Shown here: positions 11,301 through 24,800 of the stretch, piece after piece | How the letters are laid out: every line of letters begins with the position of its first letter | Numbering within the stretch: position 1 is the first letter of the stretch | Origin: Benincasa hispida | Lineage: Eukaryota; Streptophyta; Magnoliopsida; Cucurbitales; Cucurbitaceae | Assembly: GCF_009727055.1 (NCBI RefSeq) | Contig: NC_052350.1 | Coordinates: 31,572,843 to 31,636,842, forward strand | DNA length: 64,000 nt | Reading direction: 5' to 3' | Notes under the pieces: model-generated | Database searches by the model: none | Told to the model about the DNA's origin: nothing | What the model saw: the letters and a program-made list of their open reading frames with translations, nothing else | Position numbers and translations under genes: made by a program

Positions 11301-14300
11301 GAAAAGATAAATATACCATTTATTAATTGGATTTGTAGGAAAAAGATAAATATTCCACCTATTAATTAGGCTCAAGAAATTTGGATGTTATTGATATCAG
11401 TTGTTCAAAAGTGTTTTCTTTTGAATGGCTTATTTTTTATTTTTACCTTTATTTCCGTTTTAAAACTCGAGGACGAGTTTCTTTTGAGAGGATAGAATAT
11501 GATGTAATAGGATAGGGATATTTTGGTAAAATCAAGTTAATCTTGGTTAATCCTTGATTTATTACATTTTAATTACCAATTTAGTTTTAATTTCTTTTAA
11601 TTATCTTTAAATAGAGAGAGCCTCCGTGTATTAGGTCATGTTCTCATTAATAAAAAAACTCTTGATTTGATTCTTGGAGATTTCTCTCTTTTTAGCATTC
11701 AGGCTACATTAGCTGGACTATGAATTCTCATATTTTATTGGAAATATATATGGCGTATGTATGCAATCTAATTATTGATTAGAACTCAAAAAAGAGCTGT
11801 TGGAGCACCATTTATCTTCTCAAAACTCAATGATTCTTTTCAGCTGAAATGAAGAGCGAGTGTGGATATTAGTTCACATTCTTTGCAAGCTTTGTCCTAG
11901 GGGTTTTTAGACTACTTCCCTTTTGGAAATTACCCAAACTCATTCAATCCATATTTTCCTGATTCGCTTCTATGCGATGCCACAAATCTGAAGACTCGAT
12001 CTCCTTGCCCACATCCTGTGCAGGGAGGTTATATTGTTTAAGCAGAATGTGGATTGATCGATAATTTATTTTTGAATTGCGATTATTTTTAAAGAACGTA
12101 TTGGGAATTTGTAATGAAATTATAAACTCCAATAGTATGTATAATAAGTGAAGAAGAGCCGCCCGTCCACCTCTGTCCAACTTTCCGACCATTCTACACT
12201 TTCCTAGCCACTCGTCCTTTTCGGCTATCCTCCGTCAACCGTTGTTCATCCTTCTAAACCCATCCTTTCCAACCCCCCAAATCTTCTTCACCCACCATCA
12301 TGCCACCTCTATCCTTCGTCTGCAGTCCTCACCGGTGCATGTCGTCCAATCGTCATTCGTCTAGATTCCGAGTTAACAACATTCAAACCGGATTTTCGAG
12401 CATGGAAGTGAAAAGTTGCAAAGTGAATAATTCGTATTTTTGTATTTGGTTTGAATCCGGTAAGTTTATTGTGGAAAATGTCGAAGTCAGAAAGCAGCTA
12501 GTCCTCTCTAAACTGCAACTTATTTGGTTTGTGGAAAATATATCATATTTGATCAAGAACTCTCTCTTGTGTCATTTCGTAAGAAATGGAAGAGATGGAA
12601 ATGGAGCAACAAAGTTATCCAAGTTTCGAAGCTCTTTGGGCTGGATTATGAGATGTGTTGTTTGGCCATCTTCAGGGGGGATGGCAGTCCTTCGTCGAAA
12701 TGCTCAAGACTTTGTTGGAGATGAAGGAAACATCATGCGATAATCTTAGTCTGAAAAGAATGGCAACACTGCAAAAAGCTAAGGATTTTGGGCCTATTCA
12801 TGTCAAAATCGCTGAAGAATGACAAAGGAGCACGATACCCTGCTCCAATATAGGAAAAATAGAGCATGGAAAAGGACATTAATTTCAGCAAGCAGTATGC
12901 CCCTGTCTTAGTATCTGATAAACAAAGCAAGTCGTTTTACTGGATTCAAAAGAACTTACGTTTTTAAGACAAATTTTAAAAATCTTTGGATTGTATCATG
13001 GCTGTTTGAGTTTGATGAATGGGCAAAAATAGCTAACACACTAAAGTTATACTGCGATACAAATATCATTATCAATCCGCTGTCCACGGAAAATGCTTTA
13101 ATTCATTTGGATCAGGGAGATGTGGAAGAAATAATTGATTACCCAGGGAGATGGTAAGAGTGTGGTTAGTTTCATTTGAAATTTAAAAAATGGAATACGC
13201 AAGTGCGCGGTCGACCGAATGTGGTAAAAGGATACAGTGGGTGGATCTCGATTAAAAATCTTCCATTAGACTATTGGAGCTGGCAAACATTTGAAGCTAT
13301 TGGGTCCTATTTGGTGGCTTAGAATCATTGCATTTGAAACATTGAATCTTATTAATGTTGTTGAAACAAAAATTCAAGTTAAAAGAAGTCTTTGTGGTTT
13401 TATGCCATACCATTGAAATTACAGATAAAAACCTAGGAAACATTTTTCTGAATTATGGAGATATAGAATTTTTGGACCCTCCGATCAAAGTTAAAGGTGC
13501 TATGTTTCTTAAAGATTTTTCCAACCCAATTGATTTATTTCAACTAAAGCAAGTTATGAATGACGAAGAAATAGATTTTTCTAGCTTGAATCTAGACTGG
13601 GCTTTTCTTGTTGCCCCCAATAATCCACACAATTTTTCAAGAAACCCATTTGCGTCTTGTTCGAAGATAATGCAAAAGGAAAAGCTGACACAAAGTCCAC
13701 TGAAAGTAACAACAGAGATTATCTGGCAAGTGTCTCCCTGCCGCAAATGGAAGAGCAAGTTAGCAGAGATCCAATCCGGGTATATGTGAACATTGATGAC
13801 ATTTTAATGAGGAGAGATTTCGGCTGCACTTCGAAGTTCTGAAAGTAGTCCAAGGGATGCCCTTGGTCGTGGCGTGAGAAATTCTTTTAATAAAACGCCC
13901 GTTGATAGCCATTCGAAGGAAGTCCAAAAGATAAAGGCAGCTGAAAACACAGCTGTCTCTGTTGATTGCCATTCACCTTTCAGTAATGGTATGCAAAATA
14001 ACACTCAAGCTCTCCCCCTCATTCCTTCAAAGATCGCAAATTGTGCTTTTTCTTTGAATGCATCTCCTTATCTTCCCTCTATTTCTCACAAATGTTCAAT
14101 TTTGTTGAAGCCTTATCCCAAACACTTTTTCTAGGAAAAAGAGAACCATCTTCAAGGAAAGTGCAGTGATTAAAAATTCAGTTTCGTTGAAGAATCATGG
14201 GGTCACAGCACATATTCTGACTTTTGCTAACAAAAAAAAAAACAAAGAGAAAAGACATATCTTCAAGTCAAGTGTTACAGACAGCAATCCAGTGTTAGAA

Positions 14301-17300
14301 GAGTGTTGTGCCCGAGCTCAAGCCCCTACTCTTTCCAAGAGAGGTGCACCATACCTTCCTTCAAATTCTTCTCAGAAAAGAAAGTCTGAATTAGGTCTCC
14401 AGGCTAGTCTTCCAAGTAATATTCGTAACTAAAAGCAAGATTTAGATGAAGAATCAATAGTTAGTGCTAGTGGTGAAAAGCTTGAAAATTCTAAAATAGA
14501 GGGATTACGAGTGATGAAGAGACAGTTGATGGGTTTGGTAATGATATTTGTCAATTATTTCAACCGGAGAAAGCTCAGTTGACCGATAAGACTGATGTTT
14601 CTTTATTTACTCCTCTCAATAAAGAAGATATTCCCAAGCATCTGCTTTCAATAATCGATGCTTGTGGTATTGTTCTTGGTTGAGTTCTGACTATAGTTGT
14701 TTGTGAGATTTTGGGGTCTCTATTGCTTTATCTTCTTCTTTAAAGTCCTGCCATGGAACTCAAGAGATCTTGGAGGTCTTTCTAGTTGGTGGGTGTTTTT
14801 ATGTTGCTTGATAAATTATTCTGGTCTTGGAAGTGGCTTCAAATTTTATGCTCTGTAAGAAGGCTGGTCTGAGAGGATTTAACTTATATTTCTGTAAGCT
14901 TCAGATGGGAGGGTCCGATCTATTGTTGCTTGTCTGATTGTTTCATCCTAGTGTTGTCTGCCAAAGTCCTTGGATGCTTCTTCTCAAGACTTCTTGTTCT
15001 TTTGTACATGGTTGCCCAGAAAGATTGGTTGGCTCTGTTTATGGGGGAGGCTTCTTCGATGGCATTTCTAGTCAGTCTGGTTTAGAGCTCAGCTTCACGC
15101 TTCATCGGCTTTCATCTGCTTCCAAAGTTCTTTGGCACTGAAGTTTTCTAGCTTCCTTTCTTTGTCAGATTTTGTTGTTTGGAAAAGTTTATCCCCTGGT
15201 TGTCTGTTTTTAGTTTAGTCTCATTTGTCTCTAAGGATTTGTCCTTTGTATTTGTATTTTGTTTCTTTCTATGTATTCTTTGAATGTTTCATTCATGACA
15301 GATTCCCCTTGGGCCGAAGTACTAGAGGCATGAGAAAATTTAATGATTTCATTGAACAAGCAAAACTCTTGGAAATCTGGTTGAGTAATGGGAGCTTCAC
15401 TTGGTCAAGGGAAGGCAACTTCGTTTCAAGATCCCTACTAGACCGGTTTTTTATATCAAAAGAATGGGATGAGTTATTTGAAAATTCAAGAGTCAATAGA
15501 CAAGCCCGAATATTCTCAGATCACTACCCAATTTTACTAGAGGCTGGTTCTTTCAGCTGGGGACCCTGGTTTCTCAACAAAGAGTGCATCCAAATTATTG
15601 AGAAAGCATGGTTTAACAGTAAAGTGCATGATGAGCTGGTTTTGTACTCAATCAGAAGCTAAAAGAAGTCAAAACAGCGGTAAAAAAGTGGCATTACAGC
15701 TATAAGGAAGAACTAAAAAAGGAGGAGAGGCTGCTAGCAGAAATTGAAAAATAGGACACTCTTGCCGAGATTTCCCACCTTTCCAGCAGTGATTATGCAG
15801 CATGGTCTTCATCAAAAGCAGATCTTATGGCCTTATATAGGCTGGAAGAAATCAACCTATTACAGAAAAGCAAGTTAAATTGGCTCAAGCAGGGAGATGA
15901 GAATACAAGCTTTTTCCATAGATTCTTAGCAGCAAAGAAGAGGAAAAACTTCATAAATGAGTTAGTCGATGAGCAAGGAGTGCCAATAAAGTTGAGCTTA
16001 GAGATTGAAGGCCTAATAATCAATTATTACAGCAATCTTTTCCTAAAATCCCCAGAGAGGAGGCATATTCCAATAAATTTAGATTGGCCATGCGTGAATA
16101 TAAATCAGAATCTTTTCTTGCAAGCTAAATTTTCAGTCACAGAAATCTTCTCAGCTATAAAAGCTCTCGGAAAAAGCAAAGCTCCAGGCCCTGATGGCTT
16201 CACTTCAGAATTCTTGTTGAAATTTTGGACTCCTCTAAAGTCAAGCTTCCAAGACACCTTTGATGACTTCTACAAGAATGCTAAGATCAATGCTTGCATA
16301 AAAGAGAACTTCATATGTTTGATTCAAAAGAAGAAAGTAGCAATCAAGGTCAGTGATTACAGACCCATTAGCTTAGCCTCCTTAATATACAAAGTCATTG
16401 CTAAAGTGCTAGCCGAGAGATTGAAAGGGATAATGCCTAGCATCGTTGCTCCCTCCCAATGTGCATTCATAGAAGGAAGACAAATTTTGGATTCCATCCT
16501 TATTGCCAATGAAGCTGTTGAAGAGTATAGAGCAAAAAAGAAGAAGGGGTGGATTCTTAAACTTGATATGGAGAAAGCTTTCGACCGAGTAGACTGAGGT
16601 TTTTTAGAAAAAGTGCTAAGATCCAAGAATTTCAATCAGAAATGGATAGAATGGATCATGGACTGTGTGAAAGACCCACTTTACTCGATATTTATTAATG
16701 GTAGACCAAGGGGAAGAGTGGCTGCTTCAAGAGGTCTAAGACAAGGTGATCCTCTCTCCTCTTTCCTTTATCTCCTTGTCAGTGAAGTATTGAGTGCTTT
16801 AATTTTCAAACTCACCCAATCCGGCATTATTGAAGGTTTTATAGTAGGCAAAGAGCAAGTTCAAGTTTCCATATTCCAATTCGCGGATGATACTTTACTG
16901 TTTTGCAAATATGACAGCTCCATGCTTGTAAAACTTAAACATACAGTGGAGTTCTTTGAATGATGTTCAGGGCAGAAAGTAAATTGGGAAAAATCAGCCC
17001 TCTATGGGATTAATGTGGACGACAGTGAACTCTTTAGCACAGCAGCATCCTTGAACTGTACGGCTGACCAACTTCCTTTTTACTACCTAGGGTTGCCTCT
17101 AGGGGGTTACCCGAAAAGAGCCTCCTTTTGGCAGCCGGTCCTAGACAAAGTACAAGCTAAACTTGACGAGTGGAAGAGATTTAACCTCTCTAGGGGAGGA
17201 AGAGCCACTCTATGCACTTCAGTCCTCTCAAACCTTCTAACTATTACTTGGCCATCTTCCTCATGCCCGAAGGAGTAATATCTAGAATGGAAAGGATAAT

Positions 17301-18861
17301 AAGAAAGTTCTTTTGGGAAGAAAACAATGGCAGCAAGAAAAATTACTTGGTTAAATGGGATTTGGTTCAAAAACCTATAGCAGATGGTGGTCTAGGCCTT
17401 GGTGGTTTCAGATCTATGAACATTGCACTCCTTGCTAAATGGGGTGGAGATATTTCAATGAGGAAAACTCTCTTTGGGGCAAAGTTATAAGAAGTATTCA
17501 TGGTAAAGATGCATTTGATTGGCATACAACAGGGAAAGGAGGTAGAAGCTTGAAAAGTCCATAGATTAGCATCTCAAAGAGTTGGCTTAAGGTAGAATCC
17601 TTGGCCACTTTCAAACTTGGTAATAGCAGGCGAATTGTTTTCTGGTTAGACACATGGGAAGGATCTTCCCCCTTCAGCACCCTTTATCCAAGCTTATTCA
17701 GAATCACCATGCTTCCCAATGGTTCAGTTGCTAATCATTGGGACAGCAGCATAGCTTCTTGGTCCATCTCCTTCCAAAGACTGCCCAAAGATGAAGAAGT
17801 GTTGGCCTTTCAAGAATTGTTGGAGAAAATTGCAAGTAGAAGTCCTCCCTCTTTTGATAAAAGAGTGTGGTCTATCTCAACCACTGGTTTTTATACAGTT
17901 AACTCCCTTAAAGTACACCTATCCCCTTTCTCCCCTTTGGATAAGCCCCTCTTCTCGGCTATTTGAAAGACAAAGAGTCCTAGAAGAGTCAATATCCTCA
18001 TTTGGATTATGCTTTTTAGTCAGCTGAATGTAGCTGAAGTTCTTCAAAGAAAACAGCCAGCATCCTCCCTTTCACCCTCTGTATGCCCGTTCTGTCTCCA
18101 ACACAGTGAGGACTCCCTTCCCTCTTTTTCACATGCCCTTATTCAGCTTGGTGTTGGAAAAAACTGTTGTGCTTCTTCAACTTTTCATGGATTATGTGCA
18201 ACGACTTCAAAAGCAATGCGTTACAACTCCTAGGCGGCCCTAATCTCCACAACCCCACCTGTCTACTCTGGTGTAATGCAATAAAAGCCCTCTTGGCAGA
18301 TCTTTGGTTTAAAGAAATCAAAGGATTTTCCAAAACAAAGCTCTTGGATGCCAAGACCGCCTTGAAGTTGCCCGCCGTCAAGCCTCCTCCTGGTGCATAC
18401 TCTCCAATCTTTCCATGCCTATAGTCTATCGGATTTCAATCTCAACTGGGGGGTTATCATCTTCACTTCCCCCTTCGGACAACATTAATTAGTGCCGGAT
18501 TCCAATTTTTCTCTTATTCTACTTTCCTACCCCCCTCCCGCCGCCGTTTCTTTGAACTCTTTATTTATTTCTCTCAGTTTTAGGTCATTGTGTTGGCTCT
18601 GTTTTAGACCATCGTTTTCGCTTGTTTTGCGATTATTGTTTCCTCGAATTGGATTCTTGTTAATAATGTCCTTTCTTCACTATGGGTTTGCATTGGATGT
18701 GATGAGGGTGCTAAGGGGGTGTCAACATAGTTGAGATGCCCGGGTGCATCTCCTGATCCTAAAAGAAGCCTTAGTATTTCTGTTTTACTCATTGTATAAC
18801 CCTTCTGCACTCTGAGCCTTAGCTCTTCTCTATACTTTAATATAATGAACCGTTTCCTTTT

Positions 18862-18896
<35 letters not shown>

Positions 18897-21800
18897 TTTT
18901 CCTTTTAAAAAAAAAAAAAAAAAAAAAACAAAAACTTCAATAGTATTTTCCTTTGCATTGATGTAAAGACACTTTAAGCGTTTGAGACACAATATTTGCA
19001 TAGTCACTTGTACTGTGCCTTGTTATTCTTTTTTCTTTAGATCTATCTGTCATTTTATCACATTTACTACCTCATGCCACCTTCTGTTGTCTATTATAGG
19101 TCGATCATTGTTTTGATATATTTGTCTCAAAACTATGTGATTCAATCTTTACACATTACAAGAGTTGGGCTGCGAGGTATGTGCTGCTCTTTGGATTAGA
19201 CACATGCTGCTCTATGAATGAAAAGTAACTTCGTGCTATTGCCAATTATTGCAGAGAGATCCTTGATTCATCTTTCTTATTTGCCATAGACAATGGAGAA
19301 AAATATTCTGTCCAGGCTATGAGGTTTAATGGCCTTCTAAAGATCACTAGAGTGAAGGTAAAACGTTTTCTTTTTATAGCTTACTGATCTATCTGAATTT
19401 AGGATTCATTTTCCCCTTCACTTCCTGCTGCCTATGATGGAGACCATCATGTGGGAAATTGTCTATGCTTTCTCTGTGTATGATATAGAAGTAATACTAT
19501 TACATATATGCATCATCATTGTTTAACAATGTTATCCTTTTTAAAGAATCCTTTTTTGGGAGCCTGTATCCCATGATCAGATATGATCTTGAATATTTAT
19601 TTCTCGACTAATAATTGGTTTATCATGTGTGTATGTATGAACTTGGTACTTGTAGACATTTATATTTATCTGTTGTTTCCTATGTTCAAATTTTTGTGTT
19701 AAACAGTTACTTGGGAGGACCATTAATTTAAGAAGCTTGGTTGCCCAACGAATGAACAAAATTTTCCGAGAGAATCTAGAATTTTTATTTGATCGGTTTG
19801 AGTCTCAAGATCTTTGCAGCATAGTGGTAAGTAGTTTCTTTACTCAGTCGTGAGTCATTTATGCTTGTTCTTTCTATGATTTCTATTTGTTAACAAAATG
19901 AAAGTAAATTAATATGTTTCAGGAATTGGAAAAGCTGATGGATGTCCTGAAAGTGACCCACAAATTGCTATCCAAAGATCTTTTGATTGACTCGTTTTGT
20001 CTCATGCTAAATGAGATGCAAGAAAACCTCTCTCTTGTGTCATTCTCTAGTCGATTGGCTTCCCAGGTTAAAAATATCTCTTCCCTTTCTTGAAGGGAAT
20101 AACTAATTTTTCTCTTCACAGATTTTCAGCAAATTCTTCACATACTAAGTACTTAATGTATAGAACAAAATCAGGGATTTATAATGAGTACATTAGTTTG
20201 ATGATTTTCTGTCAGAAATGATCTTTATTCACTAAATTTTACTATCAGTGACAAATCTACCTCTTCTGAAATTTAATGAGGTATCTTATATAGGACCTCC
20301 AATTTTGCTCGTCCTTGTTAATTTCTTTTTGAGTACGTTCCTGCTTTAGGGGTGACAGTTCCTTCTCCCATTGTTCTTTGATTGAACTTCCCACTTTCTT
20401 GAATGTGTCTTTCTTCTTCCTTTTTTTACCTTTTTGGCAATAATTTCAACGAAGTGTATTCTTATAAAGCCTTTTGTTTGGTTGCGTTGCTGATCTTTCA
20501 GAGAATATAACTTTTATTCATTGTTGGCTTCTTGTACCTTAAACCTCTGTACCCTTTACGTCTTTTCTTGATTATATTTCACATGCCTTTGGTTCATTGT
20601 TCCCTTTACTCCCCTTTGTTCTTTTTCTTGATGGAGATGCCGTTGCTAATTTTGTGAACTTTTAGCTGAAGGAAGTTTACTTTATAGCTTTAATGATGAG
20701 AAAAAATAATACATATGAACGCTAGCCTTTTGCCCGAGCAATACTTTTTGTTATGTAACATGAACTTTGATATGATAGTGAAGTTTTCACGTGTTTTTCT
20801 TCAGCTTTTTAATTTTCATATAATTTTTCTTGTCAGATTTGGTCAGAGATGCAAAATGACTTCTTGCCAAACTTCATCCTATGCAATACTACTCAACGAT
20901 TTGTAAGATCATCAAAAGTTCCGTTTGTTCCAGTTCAAAAACCATCAGTTCCCCATGCCAAGCCTAGCTTCTACTATGGTACTCAAGTATGTTAATTATA
21001 ATCATCAATACATTGCACATCACTTATATTTATATATGAGACCATATTGGTAGTTCATCTGAAGTATAATCCATACTATCTAATTAAATCATCAATCTAG
21101 TATTTATTACGTGGATTTGCTACTTTGACATTTTTGTTCTCGTTAGAGGATTTATAGTTGTATTTTCTGAAAAAGATTTGTAGTTGTGTTTATGCTGTTA
21201 ATTTGTCTCCATCATGTTAGGACTTGAATTCTGCTCATCAAAGTTTTGCACGGTTGCATAGTGGATTCTTTGGGATGACTCACATGCTGTCCATTGCGAG
21301 ACTTCTAGGATCTAGATCCTTGCCATGGCTTATTCGAGCACTTCTGGATCATATATCAAATAAGGTACAGTATGAGTTGGATATATCCGTCCATGGAATA
21401 CACTTGTTAAAATGCTTGCAATATCAGTAAATGATATTATATATATACATATGGATGGATATATAGAGATATATGCATTTGCATGCACACACACAGTTTA
21501 CATATTGTGCGTTGAAAAATGCCTCCAAATGACTGTTCTAAAATAACTAGCCTCAGTCTACTGTTTTCCTTCTGTTTTTTGTTTTTTTTAAAATTTTTCT
21601 ATTCTTTTTGTTTTTTGTTTTTTTGGTTTTTCAATCCTTGTCATTGAGTACTCAATAAATGATTTTAATTCAATGAAGATGCATAAGATAAAGTTCTAAA
21701 GCTCGGTAAGAAGTCATTTTGCATCTCATTTTAGAAAGAGCATCCTTGTCATTGAGTAACACTAATGAATAGTTATAATTAAATGAAGATGCTTAACATT

Positions 21801-24800
21801 TTTCTTGAGAGTTGAAAAGTTGCCAGTGTTCTAAGAAATGGACTATGTACGATACAGTAGAATGGAGGAACACTCCCACTCCAACATAAGATCATAGAAG
21901 AGCCCTATTGTGACAAGCAGCTTCAGCCTAATATTTTGTCTTACCGTTTTCTCAGATTGCTATACTTGAACCGATGATAGCAGGATTGCAAGAAGCATTG
22001 CCAAGATCTATAGGACTACTACCATTTGATGGAGGTGTAGCAGGTATATCTTTTCCATAAAGGTTATAAATGTAGGAGTTTATGGTTTTTCTTTGAATTT
22101 TTTTTCCCCACTAATTTTAAGAATACTTTTTAGTTACATTATGTTTTAGCACTATTATTCACTTAAACGTTACAACATTGCACATAAGTGAAAAAGAAAT
22201 GTCGAAGTATCAGGAGTATGACCAGGGTAATAAAGAAAACTAGAAGTAAATAGGGAAGAACTTCTACTATAGATAATTTATAGTACCCAAGTATCAACTT
22301 AAACAAATCAGCAAAACAGACTAATTTAAACTATTAACCAACTTGAAGTGATATATTACATTATTATTTGCACCGAGTTCAGGTTGCATCAGATTGATCA
22401 ATGAAAGTCTTAACTGGGAAGCGAAGTCAGACCTCAGAGTGGAGGTCCTGCATGGAATAAAGGAGATTGGAAGTGTATTATATTTAATTAGCCTTCTTGA
22501 TATAGTGCTGGTCAGTACTTCTGCAACTATTTTTCTCTGTTTTCCTTTTGAAATTATGCAAAAGTATCTGTACGTCTGCAATTTTTATTTCTGAAAGATT
22601 TATTTTCAGCCATTAATGAATTACTGTTTCACATTCAGAGTCCTATCTTGCAACTGTGGTAAATCCAAAATGCCTTCTTTCCCTATATTTGTTAGGTCCA
22701 TTTGTATTCATTATTCAACAAATTTTCTGATTTTAAAAGAAAATTTAACCAAGAGAGTGTAACCCCCTTTGATAAACTCTTGCATTTGTATCTTGCTTTC
22801 ATCCCACATAACAAGTAACCCTGCAGATCTTCCCATTGATGCTACATGGCTCTCTTATCCTCCAGATTGACTTAATTAGTTGCTTATGAAAAATTTCTTT
22901 TCTGGTCTCCTGAATTAATACCAAATCAGAGCATTGATTTTGTAAAAGCTGCTTAATTGCAAATCTTTTAGTGTTATCCCAAGTCGTCCAGTATTTTTTT
23001 TTTCTCCTTTTTTAGTCTGAAAAGGAAACAACACTTGAGAAAAAACAAAAAGAATTGCCAAGTACACTTAGAGCAATACATAGAACCATACAAGATAAAT
23101 AAACAAGTAAAATAAATACATTTCCGTTTAAGCATAAAACTTAGAATAATCTGCAAAAAGTTTGGAAAGAGAACACCAAGAGGAAGGTTTAACTCAGGTA
23201 ACTTCAAATTGATCAAACCGAGGTATGTGCTTGTCTTAAAAAACTCATTGGTTCCTTTCAAAAACCAAAATTCATTTTAGGTTTAACTGCATAACTGGGA
23301 CTGAGGCTTCAGGAAACAACCAACTAGAATCTGAAAAATATTAATCTTGAACACATCACAGATCAGCCATATAGAGAACAACTTCCACCAACAAGCCTTG
23401 GAGAAACAGCACTCAAAGAAAAGATGTTGAAGCCCTTCAATATCCACCATACAAAGAGAACAAAATGAGGGAGACAAACAGTGAGATTGATAAGAAAATA
23501 ATTGGCAATGACAAAAGCTAGAGCTAAGAGACTTCAAGAAGGATTAAATGGTTGCTTCCAAGCTAAGTTTCTAGCTTCTTCATTTTTCTCCATTTCTCCA
23601 TTTTCTCTATTTTCTTAGACACTTCTCGCTTCTCACTTTTCTGTATTTTCCGAGTCACTTCTCTTTCCCCACTTATCTTTAGAGACTTTTTTATAGTTCC
23701 ATTCCCAACACATACTTCAAATACATTTCATCTAATGGAAGCTTCCACAAGACTTTATAGAGTAGTATATCCATTGGAGAAGAGGCAACCAAATGCTTGT
23801 ATATTTACAACCTGCTCAGCCGGTTGTATGTCGGCTTTTTAAGCCTATAAATTCTTTGCTTCCCTCATTTTTAGGATTATTGAACATTTGAATTAAAAAC
23901 ACTCTTTGTTTTACACCAGTACTTCTCCCTATTCATAGGGTGACTATTTCTATTCTATCTCTTTACAGGAAATTCATTCTATTCTCTCCCTCATGCCTCG
24001 TGCACGCCCAAACTTGCATAAGTGACATACTTAGGTCTTATCGTTTACCAAGTTAGAGTTTCCATTAGATACTCCTAAATGTGTGAGCAAACATGTGTAT
24101 GGTTTATTTGATCTTCCTTCCCCTTTTATATTCAATATCATGTCTTTAGGATAAAAATTATAATTGCACTAGGCTGGCCTCTTTTTCTGAAGTGGCCTTT
24201 ATGAAGCACTATGGCAGCAAATTAGAGTTCAGCTTTTCTCCAGGCAGCCCAAGTTTCAAGTTGGTTCAGTTTTCTGTGCATGAAGAAGAAGCTTTTATTC
24301 TCCTTTTTTGAATGAATTCTCTTTGTTCAAAGTTATATTAATATGCATGAGGAGCGCAACTTCAATTTCAAAATTTTTAGGCAGCCAAAGTTTCAAGTTG
24401 GTTTAGTTTTCAACTTTTCAACGGTGTGCATAAAGATCTTTGTTCAAGGATTAAGTTTAAAGTTTGTATGGTGTTGCCTTTTTCAAGAAGATCTTTGGCT
24501 GTCTTCATTCAAGAGCCGCTGTTTTTGCACTAATTCCATGGAAGTGTGCTGTCATGCATCAAAAATTTAGTTTCATTTGTCTATTTTTGGTGTATTTTGT
24601 TCTCCTAATTGTATTTCTTAGCGTTAGTCTTTTTTCATTATATCAATGAAAAGAGTTACATAGTAGTATTGGAACATTGAGAACAAATTGTAAGAAAGAT
24701 CATCAGTCAATTTAGGTTCTTTTTCCTGCAAAAATAGAGAAACTACCATTTGCAGTTCTAATTTCTTTTTGTAGAGAAACTACTATTTGCAGTTCTAATT

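Larger units (their letters stand above)
12140..18931 (+). mobile_element. Nearly full-length L1-type LINE in the third visible PIR intron
   Basis: The element runs about 6.8 kb: a C-rich 5' leader (12160-12300), ORF1 with a DUF4283-like domain, ORF2 with endonuclease C-terminus, RT and zf-RVT, a 3' UTR, and a complex A/T tail (18863-18930). Target-site duplications flank it. It lies in the same orientation as PIR. Frameshifts and stops interrupt both ORFs, and the N-terminal part of the endonuclease is not recognisable, so it is inactive. The 3' UTR holds the block at 18707-18760 shared with other LINE ends here. Confidence 0.9.

Noticed and set aside
24560..24665. A further LINE end on the plus strand
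   Set aside because: Only the CATTATATCAATGAAAAG word is present. No A tail or coding remnant was found, so it is not listed as an element.
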